The notes below the pieces were generated by a model. That model saw nothing but the letters and a program-made list of their open reading frames with translations, was not told the DNA's origin and did no database searches. Shown here piece by piece: positions 1-10,823 of a stretch of 64,000 nucleotides of DNA (the stretch's first letter is position 1; each line of letters begins with the position of its first letter). The position numbers and the translations under genes were made by a program. Source of the DNA: Letharia columbiana (lineage: Eukaryota > Ascomycota > Lecanoromycetes > Lecanorales > Parmeliaceae); the NCBI RefSeq assembly GCF_014066305.1, contig NW_023501063.1, positions 310,001 through 374,000 on the forward strand, given 5' to 3'.

Positions 1-391
1 ATGAGCGGTAATCATTGGCCGGCGACGGGCAAGAGTTATGCTGTAATCCAAGGTTGGATCGCCGAAAATATATGATACTGCGGCATGATCAGGGTATTCG
101 TCAAGGGACACTGGACGCAGTCCACAGACTACAGAGTCAGCAAAGGAGCTTGCAGGATGCATACAATCAAGCCTACGATTCTTCCCGCATTCAGATGGAG
201 GGTGGAACGTGTAGTCCTCCATAATCATCTTGTGGCCGGAACACTGCTGCAGAGAAATGGGATGGTCTGATCCAGCCGCTCAGCCCCCCAGCGGCTTGCT
301 TGAGATGGGATTCCTTCTGATTGAACCACACCTGGGTGCCCCTTTGGTCTCGATCGCAGCAATCCCCATTGGGTAAGGTGTCATACTATCA
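1..391. other. no gene seen
   Basis: Short overlapping open frames occur on both strands, but none shows a recognisable domain, codon regularity or splice continuity. The right part is presumably the 3' untranslated region of the leftward LYR-motif gene. The window edge may cut a neighbouring gene whose coding part is not visible. Confidence 0.5.
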
Positions 392-703
392 TCAGCCCAT
401 ATTGCTGACTTGCTTTCCCAATCGCTCAAACTCCGTCTTCCCAGTACTAAGCAAATACCGTATCTTCCTCAAGTCGTCCACGGCTTTATGCTGCTCAAAC
501 TCTTCTCTCGCGTATTTTTTCATCTCTTCCCTCGTTGGAGGCGGGATCTTATAGCATCCACGGACAATCGTACGATAGAGGGATATGACACGCTGGCGTA
601 GGAGGAAGTGATCGAGGGATAGGGGCGGCTTGGATGGAGGAAGTCTTGAAGAGCGCGTGCTAGCTGTGGCGTAGCTACGGGCGAGGGCGACCAGGCGGTG
701 CAT
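392..703 (-). CDS. Mitochondrial LYR-motif protein (LYRM2-like, complex I LYR family)
   Basis: Single-exon protein of 103 residues with an ATG start. The first 20 or so residues are basic and rich in Ser, Ala and Arg without acids, as in a mitochondrial presequence. A Leu-Tyr-Arg tripeptide stands at residues 42-44 inside the helix RQRVISLYRTIVRG, followed by a charged helix (EEMKKYAREEFEQHKAV) and the block DLRKIRYLLSTGKTEFERL, the layout of LYRM2-type complex 1 LYR proteins. Members bind the mitochondrial acyl carrier protein and help assemble iron-sulfur clusters or respiratory complexes in the matrix. The size is normal for the family. Which LYR subfamily it belongs to is an inference; the family assignment is firm. 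Confidence 0.85.
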   Translation of the reverse strand: MHRLVALARSYATASTRSSRLPPSKPPLSLDHFLLRQRVISLYRTIVRGCYKIPPPTREEMKKYAREEFEQHKAVDDLRKIRYLLSTGKTEFERLGKQVSNMG

Positions 704-2527
704 GTAGGTATTAGAGATCGCCAGAGCTTGTAAAAGATGTCAGCGAGGCTGGCAAAATTCAAGGCGGGTGTTGGTGACATGGAGTATCAAAAAAAGCGAG
801 ACTTGGAAATGACGACGGATGCCTTGTGGCGGAACGGTTCCGCAAGCGAAGAAAAGAGGGCTACAAGTAAATTGCCTTACTCTTCCTCCTTCCTTCAACT
901 TCGTATAATGAGGTATGTGAATCAGCATAGAACTTTTGTCCTACCCAGTGCAATCGGAAGTTAATAATGATGAGTCCGTAAGTGCAAGCGTCACGTTCCT
1001 GGCTCTCAGCTAGGCACCATAAAGTGATGCTCAACATCTTTCAAACGTCAGCTTGACGCCGAGCACAACCAATTATGCTTCTTGTCTGCTGCTTCATTGA
1101 ATGTTATACTACGTCATGCTGGATGCTGCTGAGATGCTTCCACCAATATCACCGCATAAGCCTAGAGTGTCATGTCCCTTGGACCCTTTCCACCACAAGA
1201 CCACCTAGTTGGGGTGCTTCGCTCCCTATCAGCCAATCTTTATTTCTTATGCAGGGAGACTAGGGGCCAAAGTCGTACCATTCAACTCACGATTCAGTAT
1301 CGGCTGTGCTAAATATGCATTGCGTTACTGTTGGTAAATACCTGGGTATGCAGTTACTGCTATAATGAGACTTATCACTAGATATGGTATTCTTAAAGAT
1401 GTCTAAGGAAGAAGAATTCTATGTACAGAGAAGGCCTTCATATATCAATGACTAGGCCGAATGAGTACTAGCGTAAGCGAGTGTTGAGTTCCCGACAGTT
1501 ACACTATACCTAAACACAACGGTAGTACTAATCAATCCATGCGCCTTTTCATTCCGTCTCGGGGATCACGTCCCATAGAGAGAGTATGAGACACTTCACA
1601 TCGAAAATCAACACGACCGATGAGAGACTATGAATGCACTGTGAACGATTATGTGTGGCAACTAACCGACTGATAGCTTGAGAGGAAGACAAATTATAAT
1701 ACCGTATGTAGCTACTTCCAGGCTTACCGCTCGGACCACATACTCTCACCAAGGTATAAGCTACTCACATGCTTGAAAACCCATTTCGGTCGTAACTGTA
1801 TGACTGGGAGTAACTCACAATAGCACTGTCTCTCGACTGGTGACAAAGCAGCTTGTGAAGAGCTATCGTCGGCGATGCTTCAATTGATAAGACAATGCAA
1901 GACTCGTCTGACTCGTCATGGAAGCGCGGAGAATGAAGGTGGCGGAAAATGGTTCTCAGCATGGGTGGATTTGTTTCTTACGTCAGGTGGAACTGCACGT
2001 TCATCATCGCGAGCTCGCTGTGGACTTCAGTGCTGGAGAGGAATCTGGGTCTTCCGAAGGTGAGCTAGCGGTCAGTCTCATAAGTGAAAAGGACTCCATC
2101 TTACTCACGGAGAGAGAGGCACTTTTAGTTCTGCTCTTGAGAAATGTCCTGGAGCTTTTGCTAAAGCTGTATGGACGGGATCTAAGCTCCAGTGTGATCT
2201 GACGGTAGCGCATGTGTGGGAAGTCTGCGACATCTGAGCCTCAAGAAATCTAAGCGCACTGTACACTTCCTACCGCATAAACTTATCTTCATCCACTTCC
2301 TACAGGATTTAGCGACATGCAGTAAAGACCGCAGAAGGCGCCGAGGGACGACGAGGTTTTCTTTCTGCATATGCGAAATGCAAATTCCCGAATCTGTTGT
2401 GGGCGATTCTTCTGATGAGATTACGACGGAGGAAAATCTACAAGCAGTCTACTTCAACAAGACTAAAAGCGAACGGTCTCGGACTGCACAACCACTTTTA
2501 CGAAGTGATCTATCCCTGTCCTTCAAA
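704..2527. other. intergenic, no supported gene
   Basis: About 1.8 kb between the start of the leftward LYR gene and the start of the rightward secreted-protein gene, so it must hold two divergent promoters. Only short frames without family resemblance are present. The open frame of the secreted protein extends upstream to about 2216, but that extension is basic, unlike a secreted protein, and precedes a good signal peptide, so I treat it as 5' untranslated. Confidence 0.5.
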
Positions 2528-4218
2528 ATGTTGTTTTCTTTTTCCTTAGTCTTTGCAGCTTCGGCATGCCTCCTTTCCGCAGCAGCTTCATCAGAATATA
2601 TTAACGCTCACCTCGCCTACCTTGAGACCAGACAAGCGGTCAATTGTACCAGTTTCAGCAGCGTTGCAAGTAGCACATGCTGGGATGAGCTGAACATTTC
2701 CGGCTATCTTGCGGAATGGAACCGGACAGTGCCCAGTTGTCAGGTGCCTGGTAGTGACGGCATGAACTGCTGCCATCCCCAAGAGCCGTGGACAACATGC
2801 TTCCTACGCTTTGCGTATGCCAAACCAGGTTCAGATTGTACTACGCTCAACTTTCAGCAATGTGTTTTGAACCGGATAAGTTCCGACCTCGGCCCGAGCA
2901 TTGCATCAAAGGCCGGATATGTCGTGCGTAACATTGTAGCCATCAACAATCTTTTCAGCTCGTACTATGCTGGTGAGTCGTGATCAGCGATTCCTTGCGT
3001 CCGAAATCGCGGCCAGCTCTGATCACTCTTTTCAGCCTTACAAAGCGGTGACATTGATGGAAGCGACTCAGAATACGCAAAACTCCATCAAATCCTTGCC
3101 GGATATGAGTTTGGTGCGGTACTCAACAATGGCAACGTACTGAAGGCATTGTTGGCTGGATTACCATTCTGGGGGGTGAATTGGCTGCCCACTTCGCCCT
3201 CAATAAGTAGCTCACTGACCCGTTCGGCAGATACCGTCAGTCTTAGCAAGCGGACCACAACGGATCAATCCGGATGTCAATGTCGCTGCGGTACAGGCTT
3301 TCACACAGAGCCTACAGAACACAGAAGCAGTCAGCTCCATCTTGTTGGGTTCGCCATATAACATCAGCGATTACATGACCACAGAGACTGATTTGGCCAA
3401 CATGACTGCTTGTACCGGATATTTGCTACAGTCAGCTCTCAGCCTTATCATGAGCGATGTGCCAACATTCACTTCCTGGGCTGCCCATGGGCTTTACTCT
3501 GGTCCTACCTCCTTTAATCTCCCGCAGCCAGCTGCCGGCATAACATCCGCTTTCACAACCTACTTGGTCGGCGAAACCCTGTCGCAGTCCCACTTCTCTG
3601 CAACACCCACGACGAAGACTTTCTTCAAAGAGGTCTTCCAGCACAGCCGCACATGCACATCTCTCGGCGATGTCTGCAAAGACCATAACGACAAAGCTTT
3701 CTACTGGAGTCAAGTCACCCAGATGCAGTATGAAATCAACGAGCCCGACCACTGGGTGCTGTTTTCGGGGAGGCTACCTGTAATAGAGGAAGTCGGGTAC
3801 GAGGCAACTGCATATGGTCTGTTGGAATACATTGAAACGTCGAATGTGGACATGTCAGTGCTGTTTGACGGCGCTTATGACTGCACTTTGGAGGGCAAGG
3901 CTGGAGGTTCGGCGGTCAATATCAATGCGGACGGCTCGTTGGATGTCGCTTGCCTGTCATCGTTACCGATCTACCTGTCGAAGGGCTCCTCTTGTCCTGC
4001 CGGCGCGGTGCAAGTCGGTGGAAAGTGCCCGTTTGGCTTCCAAGGGTAAGTACTAGATCCGTTGAGCGCAGAACTCCTGGCGAACACTCGCCCCTGTGGT
4101 GCTGGAAGAATTGATTGCCGATTTCAGCCCTACTTGTACCGACCTACCCCGCCGAATATTTGTTTACCATCCTATGGATACTCCGTTGAGCAGCCGCAAC
4201 ACAAGCACGCACCAATGA
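2528..4218 (+). CDS. Secreted cysteine-rich protein of unknown function
   Basis: Proposed exons are 2528-2972, 3036-3175, 3231-4045 and 4128-4218, giving 496 residues. All three introns have GT-AG ends and compatible phases, and the second has a CTGAC branch-like site. The start is the ATG directly before a hydrophobic Phe/Leu/Ala-rich stretch of about 20 residues, a clear signal peptide. A cysteine-rich segment follows (about residues 38-120, including NCCHPQEPW), with several Asn-X-Ser/Thr glycosylation sites. The C-terminal part has spaced cysteines ending in CPAGAVQVGGKCPFGFQG and then PTC, somewhat EGF-like. I do not recognise the family. It is probably an extracellular or wall protein; no catalytic motif could be identified. 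The last exon is the least certain. Confidence 0.7.
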
Positions 4219-4484
4219 AAAGCCTGACAGGGCTACTCTAGGAGCCTCAAAGATGTTAGACGGTGATGTAGCTATCATGATTAATCATACTGAATGGTTA
4301 ATTTTGGTATTGTTGCTAGTAAGGTAGGGCTGAAATCGGCAGTCTATAAGGTAAGTAGTTTCAGGGGTAGAGTAAGTGGGACTTGGCGCGCGAGATTGGC
4401 GCGCGCGAGAGTACCAGCGCGGAGTTGCAGTTGCGGACCTCGAGTCGATCGATAAATGGGGGTGTGCATTTCCAACTTTTAAAC

Positions 4485-5971
4485 ATGGTTATAGACCGGC
4501 GGAAAGCCACCCTTTTCACTTCCGCAGCAGCTCTTAGACTCGTACTTTTCTTCGCCTTCCCTTCCTTACCTGACCTTCTTACCGGACGTGTAGAGATATC
4601 CACTCCGGTCACCAGCTTCAAGCGATGTAAGACCTCGTGCCAATTCACCTGCATACAACTCATAACTGACGGTTTGCCAGTGCGAGAAGGTCTCTTCCTC
4701 TATACTCACAATGTCTCCCCTTACGACGGCGGCGTCTTTCACCAGGCATGTTCCACTGGCCGCGCACGAGTCACTTCCTTCCGCTAACCATTCCTCTCAA
4801 GGCCCCATTGCTGCTACCACTCTTCGCCCTCATCCCTTCCTCCCTCTTTTTGCCCTTGACCGCCCTCCTCTACATCCTCCTCGACCTTCTCTGCGCCAAT
4901 GCCCTCATACGTATCACAGAGTCTGGCGAGTCACGCTCTTCACGTCTGTTCACATCGCCGAGGAAGGATATGAAATGGGATAGCATAGCGGTAGCCGCCG
5001 CGTAAGGGTGTATGATCCATAGGAGGCTGTCTCTAGACTAACGGGGCTATAGATACTTATTCAATCCCTTCACCATCGCTACATGTATAGGCAGACCAAC
5101 AAGCGTCTTCACGAATTGCGCCATCCTTTACGCCATTGCCCAGGCCGTCTCCAGCAAACCCATCACCTCCATGCTTGCTCTGGGTCTCGCCTCATACCTG
5201 TCGCTTTATCCAGCCCTTTTACTTCCTCCTCTGATCCTACTCTGCTATGATCGGAAAGCAAGAGAGACAAAGGCGCCTCCAAATGCAACTTTTTCGACTG
5301 CCACATACCTCTCCGTCTTTTCCGCAAGCATAGCGTGGTTCTTGCATCTCTCAAAAGTTCTGACTGGAGGTTCATCCGAGTATCTGGCATCTACATATGG
5401 CGTCCACCTGCTTCTGCCGGACTTGACACCAAATGTGGGGCTCTGGTGGTATTTTTTCATTGAGATGTTCGATTCGTTCAGGGAATTCTTCCTGGGTGTA
5501 TTCTGGCTGCATTTGGGGGGCTACGTTGGGGCTTTATGCATTCGTCTTCGCACGCAGCCGCTGTTCGTCATCACTACATTGCTGGGCATCTTTGCAATAT
5601 TCAAGCCGTACCCGAGCATTTCGGATACGTCTTTGTATTTTGCTATGCTGCCATTGTATAGACACATTTTCCCCTGTAAGCCCTGCCCAAATGGCCATCT
5701 CATCTTCGGGTATTGACACTGATGCTCGGCAGTGATGCGGTATACCTTTTTCGCCATGGCCACGATCCTGTACGCGAGCTTGCTGGGCCCTGCCTTCTAC
5801 TACCTCTGGATCTATGCGGGTTCCGGCAACGCAAACTTTTTCTATGCCATTACTCTCGTCTGGAGTCTCGGCCTGTCGGAGATTGTTGCGGATTCCCTGT
5901 TCGCGGTCCTTCGAGACGAATGGGAAGTCGAGAGGCCGGAGATGAAAGGCAAAGATGTCAGACAGATATAG
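4485..5971 (+). CDS. GAB1: GPI transamidase subunit PIG-U (Gab1)
   Basis: Exons 4485-4626, 4681-4745, 4802-5001, 5053-5675 and 5733-5971 give 422 residues, the usual family length. PIG-U/Gab1 is a polytopic ER membrane subunit of the GPI transamidase, which cleaves the C-terminal signal of a precursor protein and attaches the glycolipid anchor. Diagnostic stretches are the N-terminal SLPDLLTGRVEISTPVTSFK, EGLFLYTHNVSPYDGGVFHQ, the hallmark YLFNPFTIATCIGRPTSVFT (from about residue 136), and the C-terminal NFFYAITLVWSLGLSEIVAD. Many hydrophobic segments are visible. The second intron starts with GC rather than GT (see separate entry); splicing there joins FHQ to APLLLPLFALIP, as the family requires. 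The gene converges on the leftward NatD gene with only 38 bp between stop codons. Confidence 0.95.
4746..4801 (+). other. GC-AG intron in the PIG-U gene
   Basis: The 56-bp second intron begins CAG|GCATGT and ends CTCAAG, with a good branch site GCTAAC about 20 bp before the acceptor. No GT donor nearby restores the frame, whereas this GC donor gives a phase-0 join that reproduces the conserved PIG-U sequence. The donor has a T at position +4, so it is a weak variant of the GC-donor consensus GCAAGT. Confidence 0.85.
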
Positions 5972-6009
5972 ACATCCAATGATCAATTGAGCCGCATCCC
6001 AATGCGTTT

Positions 6010-6794
6010 TCATCCAGCTTTTCGTTTCCTCTGTCCCTCCTCCTGGTGATTCTTGACCCCACCGATCAGTGACTTCGACAAGATCAAATAATCCAACTCT
6101 TTGACAACGCCATTCCTCAACTTCTTCGGCCTGGGCGAATACTCATCCTCCTCGTAGCCCAACCGCTCATAGAACTGCATCGCCGCCTTATTCCTCTTAA
6201 ACACCGTCAACATCGCCTTCTCCACCCCAGCCTTCCTGCCCACTTCCTCCAAATGTCCCATCAGCCGCTTTCCCACACCCCTCCCCCTCACACACTCATC
6301 CAGATGGATCTCGTAGCAATAGATGACCTCGATCCCATCCTCCCACGTCAGCATAAACGACAAGAACCCACCCACCGGCAAACACTCCTCCCCCTCCGCA
6401 TCCCCCCCGCCGACGACCGGCCCAGCAACATGTACCGCAGGTCCCGCAACCGCATCTCCTCGCGCTTCCTCCCCGGCCGCCACCCGGAGGCCGAGGCCCC
6501 GTAGTCCGCGGCGCTGGAATCCCGCACCAGCCGGAAACACCCCGCCAGTTCCGCTTCCGAGAGCCCTTCGGCCGCGCGCAGTCGGAGGCGCCACGGTCCG
6601 CCGTCGGCGGGGGCGGGGGTTTCGACGCGGGGGTCGTCGCGGGGCCAGAGTTGGGCAAGGAAGGTGGGGAGGGGGAGGTCGTTGAGGGTGGTGAGGCGGG
6701 AGGCGGGGGGCATGGCGGGCGCGGGGGGGGGGAGGAGGGGGAGGATGATGGGTGCGTTTGTGGTGGTGAGGTGTCGTTGGCGAGTCTGGTTCAT
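6010..6794 (-). CDS. NAT4: Histone-specific N-terminal acetyltransferase NatD (Naa40), frame broken once
   Basis: NatD acetylates the N-terminal serine of histones H4 and H2A. From the ATG at 6794 the first half contains the Naa40 signature LAGCFRLVRDSSAADYGAS, then GWRPGRKREEMRLRDLRYML; the second half, in another frame, holds GGFLSFMLTWEDGIEVIYCY, the acetyl-CoA loop VRGRGVGKRL, and AMLTVFKRNKAAMQFYERLG. The two halves join only if one base is added in the run of seven C at 6402-6408 (plus strand). With that base the protein is 261 residues, a normal size. No intron rescues the frame: the only plausible GT...AG pair removes 51 bp, a multiple of three. The region before the domain is proline-rich because the DNA is very G+C-rich. 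An upstream non-ATG extension is open to about 6911 but unsupported. Confidence 0.88.
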
Positions 6795-7465
6795 GTGGCG
6801 GCAGGTACACTTTCCAGCGTTGGTACTATCATCCTGTTTTTGATACGATTTCTTGAGCAAGCGCGTAATGTAAGAATTCAGGACGCGACTGCCGTTCCCC
6901 ACAGACGCCAAGACTTTCTCTAGCCCCGCCCGAGCGACTCAAAATCAAACTTGGCGTTGGCTAGACTCACACATGTTTTTGACTCAAAATAAACTTGGCG
7001 TTGGATCACTTGTTGCGGACGCGGCCAACGCAAAATGCTAATTGCGCTGACTGGAGTCTCTCAAGCAGCAGCCAAGGGTGTTTGTTTTCTGACTCGTTCG
7101 CTACAAGGTCCTGGACCCGATCCTCTTACTCGTATGGATTGCAATATGCGTTGCCAGAGAGGGCCAAAACGGAATTGCGATTTGACCAACACGGTGGCAA
7201 ACTCTTTATGACCATCCCCACAATGAATACAACTGCTGCGGCACTGCCTTGACATGTCCTCTCGCCTGTTACTCATCTAATCCAACATTAACCTCATCAT
7301 ACGTGCGATTAGACACTGATGCAACGTCTGTGTGATATGTGATATTTGCGGGCAGCGAATCACATAAAGCCTCCACCTCAAGCTCAACCTGTCTCCCCAA
7401 GCGATCGTGTAGCAAGACACGAACTCTTGCTTTACCCGTTTTCGGACACTGTCATACCAGTGACC
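6795..7465. promoter_or_regulatory. divergent intergenic region between NAT4 and the F-box-like gene
   Basis: About 670 bp between divergent start codons, presumably holding both promoters. It contains one duplicated segment, listed separately. No TATA box or operator could be assigned with confidence. Confidence 0.4.
6936..7004. repeat. direct repeat in the NAT4 upstream region
   Basis: GACTCAAAATCAAACTTGGC followed by GTTGG at 6936-6960 recurs at 6981-7004 with one C missing. The offset is 45 bp. Both copies carry GACTCA, an AP-1/Gcn4-like core, and TTGGCG. It could be a small tandem duplication carrying a regulator site; the regulatory role is a guess. Confidence 0.6.
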
Positions 7466-8185
7466 ATGCCTCAGCTCGTAGAGCTCCCAAACGAGACGCT
7501 GGAGCAGACCACGAAGTCTCTCCTACGTGATGACGTTGACAACTTTTTTATCCGCTGCAAATGCTTCTATGCCGTATCCGCTACGACTTTTCCGAAGCAC
7601 AAGGAGATGAAACAGCTGTACTCTTGTATCTCCTATAGCGGGTACACGTCCTGTAGCCTTTGTTTTCCCCCTCCAGTATATCTCCTTCGAGCTCTTTTTG
7701 AGGAACTTGACATCGCTGGGTATGTTAAAATGGCGAAGGAAATCGCCAATGACCTTCAGGAGGAGCTGCAAGCCACTGTGTATTCCTTTCCGTACCTGAC
7801 AGCCACAAAAAAGCTCGCAGCCTTGCAGACATTCCTGTATGACTTTGCTCCAAGGGACGAAGTGGAGCCAAGTAAGATCGTACAGAGCCTATTGCAGTCT
7901 GCGAGTCACAGGCTCGTTAACTTGGAACTGACCGATTCAACAGACACAAGTGGCGAGAGAATCGAAAAGGGCGACTTCATGGGTTCGCTTCAATGGTTCC
8001 AGGTCCTGAAGAAGATTCGCGTCGATTACAGGATGTTCGGATATGGTCCAAGAAATTCAGAGGCACATCGAATGATAAGTGTGCTGCCGGTCTCCGTAGA
8101 ATCAGTGACATTGACTGGGCTCGTGTTAAGTAAGAAAAACAGTGACTCAACGGGTGGAGTGTTTAGCAAAGCAAAAGGCGAATAA
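7466..8185 (+). CDS. Hypothetical protein, possibly F-box-like
   Basis: Intronless frame of 239 residues from an ATG that opens MPQLVELPNETLEQTTKSLL. This start resembles the N-terminal helix of fungal F-box domains (L..LP.E.L..I...L....), followed by IRCKCFYAVSATTFPKHKEM, which fits the L..V.r.fr..a.p.ly part of such domains. F-box proteins are substrate adaptors of SCF ubiquitin ligases. The rest contains alternating hydrophobic stretches (VNLELTDSTDTSGER, LQWFQVLKKIRVDY, VLPVSVESVTLTGL) that would suit irregular leucine-rich repeats, but the protein is shorter than most such fungal proteins, so it may be truncated or continue through an unrecognised intron. The open frame extends upstream to 7346 without an ATG. 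Confidence 0.55.
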   Translation: MPQLVELPNETLEQTTKSLLRDDVDNFFIRCKCFYAVSATTFPKHKEMKQLYSCISYSGYTSCSLCFPPPVYLLRALFEELDIAGYVKMAKEIANDLQEELQATVYSFPYLTATKKLAALQTFLYDFAPRDEVEPSKIVQSLLQSASHRLVNLELTDSTDTSGERIEKGDFMGSLQWFQVLKKIRVDYRMFGYGPRNSEAHRMISVLPVSVESVTLTGLVLSKKNSDSTGGVFSKAKGE

Positions 8186-10823
8186 GGTCCCCAAGCTCGG
8201 AAAGGTCTTTTACCGAGAGTTGTGAGTCTCTCACTGAGCTGGGACTGATTTTAGGGCTGTTCTCGGATGTGAGAGGCATCGATGTCATTTGGATCCAGGG
8301 GACAGGATGTGTGGGACTGAAGTTCTGAGGATGTCTCACACAATCGAGCGGCATGTATACATATGTTGTCCACAAAAGAGTCGTGAAGCTTTCACATTTG
8401 ACATCTTGTCCACAGGCTTCTGTTTACTGTGTATGCTTTGTACTGTACATGCTAATGCGATTACCATAGCCCGGAATTTGTCTCTATCTCTATCTCTTCT
8501 TGTGCATAGCCTGGACTGCTGATCTACAATTTCTTGATCTAAAAAGTGGACTCGTACCCCTCGGTACAGCGAACGCCAGCACTTTCAGATGTGGTCAGAT
8601 GAAGAAGGCGCAGGTGAAAGACTGAGTAAGGTAAGTAATAGACAGAGTGCCGGTCGGGAAAAGTGGCGAGCGGTCACACATACTCCGCAACACGATTTGC
8701 ATTCGGGAATCAAGTAGCAGAGTGGAAAAGTCTGGAAGTCTCGACTAGAGAACTGCTTCGCGAAGAGCGTGGAATGGTTCAAGGAAAGAAAGAAAGAAAG
8801 AAAGATCTCTTCGCTGATAGATGGTGCGTCCCGTCAACGGCGATTGTAAGTTTTGTACCCGCCACGAGTGGCTGCTTAGGGAGAAAGAGAATGCAAGATA
8901 GTGGAAGGCGCATATGCAGAGAGGTGATGCGAAAGTTTTTGAGCCTCGGGAGAGAGGTGCGCTGTCGGAATGGTGCGACGGTTGGGAACAAGAGGACCTC
9001 AAACATTTTCTGTCCAAGTGAAGGAAAGGAAAGCGGTGTTTCCTGCATCGAATGATCCTGAGTCCAGAGATTTTTGAAACGACTAGTGAATTTATTTTAA
9101 CTGATACCCACCGAAGTGTACAACCAATGATAAGACCTCAGCTCTTAGCATCATCACTTCCCCCTTCCCCCTTTTCCTCCTGTCGGACAACTCCCGTGAT
9201 CGCAAGGCTCCGCAATCGCAGCGCGGGTCGACTTTGTCATCTCATATTCGCCTGCTCATCCTCCCTTCGTCCTCTACGCACGGCTTTTCCGCTCCATCGA
9301 TCCTCCTACTTTTTCGGGCCCTCTTTTCGCTCCCGGGTCCTGTATGGCTTCGCTACGGTAGAGTTGGCTCTTTTACGTTTTATAATGGCGTTCGTGTTTG
9401 GAGTATGGCCGCTCGGCGTCAAGAGCTGGAAGTATCCACTTTCGTTGATCGATCGCATCGCTCGTCGAAGTCTCGTTCGCGGCTCGTTTGTCGTCTCGTG
9501 TCTTGACGTCGTACTCGTACAGCGCCCCTTGGAGGATCTCGATTGGTGACAGGGGAAGGCTCGCCTTTTCTTCGTCTTGGTGTATCGTGGGGGGTTAGAG
9601 ATCAGAGTCGATGCGCTCTTCCTGTCAAAGGATATTTGACCTTCCTTGCAGGTAAAAGGCAAATCATTGAGGAAGACGTCGTCAAAACCGTCACCCTTTG
9701 TTCCGGACACCGCGCCTGCCTCAATGGCAGCGACCCCTACAACCTTCATCGGAGAGTACACGCTCTTCGCCCTCTACGCGTGACGTTTGCTCCACAACTC
9801 TCTCTCTCTCTCTCTTACGGCGGCACCCGGTCAGCGTGTGGGTCTGGCGTCTTCTCCGCTCCGGCCAGCTCTCTTTCCACATTGGCGTCCTGTTCTCCCT
9901 CTATGCTCACTGCATATCGCCTGCCCTGCTGGCTTATCCCATCCCGCCCTCTGCACGCCCCATCTCGCTGCACGGATCGCGGTATTGGCTGCCTTTTTAT
10001 CAGATCCGGCCAGCTTTGTACGCGGAGCGGGACTGGACTCGGGGAAAGCCTTCGCCTGTTGCTGTGGAATGGCCCTGTCTGGGAAGAAGAAAAGAAAGAA
10101 AGAAAGAAAGAAAGAAAGGACGTCGGGCGTCGGCAAGATGAGATGAGATGAGATCTCAGGACGCGCCAAGAGCCAGAGTAGAGGGTTGGGGCATCGGTTG
10201 CTGAGAGTGAATGATATTGAAGAGGTGGGGAGTTTGAGGATGGATGAGTGGGGCTTGCTATGCCACCTGATTGATGGATGGAAGGCTGGAAAGGGTGGAG
10301 ATGACGAGGAGGAGGAGGAGGAGGAGGCTGTGCTTAAACGGTTTGGTAGTTGTCTATTTAGGGTAGAGATGGCGAGGGTTATACGGATGGATGTTCAGAG
10401 GAAGAGGTTGGCTGGAGGGAGGTCGTGTGGGTAAATGGTTTGAACTCGATTGACACTGGGAAGACTTGCTGACCGGCATAAGAACTCACGGATTGGATCT
10501 CGTCGTTCGGAAGGGTGGTTTGCTGAATGGAACGTGCCTGGGAAGAGAAATGATGGGACATGGGTCTTTATTCCCCGTAGCGTGTGAATGTAGAGGTTGG
10601 AACGCTCGAAGAGGGGGCCCTGGGGGAAACTAGGATCTTGTCTCACAGCTTCAGGGGCGAAATTTTGTCATCTTGTCGTCCTCACCCTTGCCAACTTATT
10701 AAGGCTAGTAATTGCCTGATTATTAGCAGCCGACCAGCAGCTCCCAGCAAACCCCAGAGACCACTCGCTTTGAGCCGTGCCGATACGTATGTATGTACAC
10801 TCCATGCCTCTTCTCAATGCCCT
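8186..10823. other. 2.6-kb gap between convergent genes, microsatellite-rich, no gene
   Basis: The flanking genes point toward each other, so no promoter is required here, yet the interval is long. Many overlapping frames exist, but their products are Ser/Arg/Leu-rich low-complexity translations of pyrimidine-rich DNA, without family resemblance. Simple repeats: GAAA units at about 8784-8804 and 10094-10118, nine CT units at 9798-9815, AGATG units at about 10136-10155, and GAG/GAC triplets at about 10304-10326. An unspliced or noncoding transcript cannot be excluded. Confidence 0.5.

Noticed and set aside
15..270. Two overlapping rightward frames at the left edge
   Set aside because: No domain, no convincing composition, and they lie in the 3' flank of the LYR gene.
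2216..2527. Upstream in-frame extension of the secreted protein
   Set aside because: Adds a basic, low-quality 104-residue leader before a clear signal peptide; the ATG at 2528 is preferred.
6350..6450. Intron to explain the NAT4 frame change
   Set aside because: The only GT...AG pair nearby removes 51 bp, which leaves the frame mismatch, and it lacks a branch site and pyrimidine tract.
9052..10169. Several 90-200 codon frames on both strands
   Set aside because: They overlap each other in pyrimidine-rich and microsatellite DNA and give Ser/Leu/Arg low-complexity products without family resemblance.
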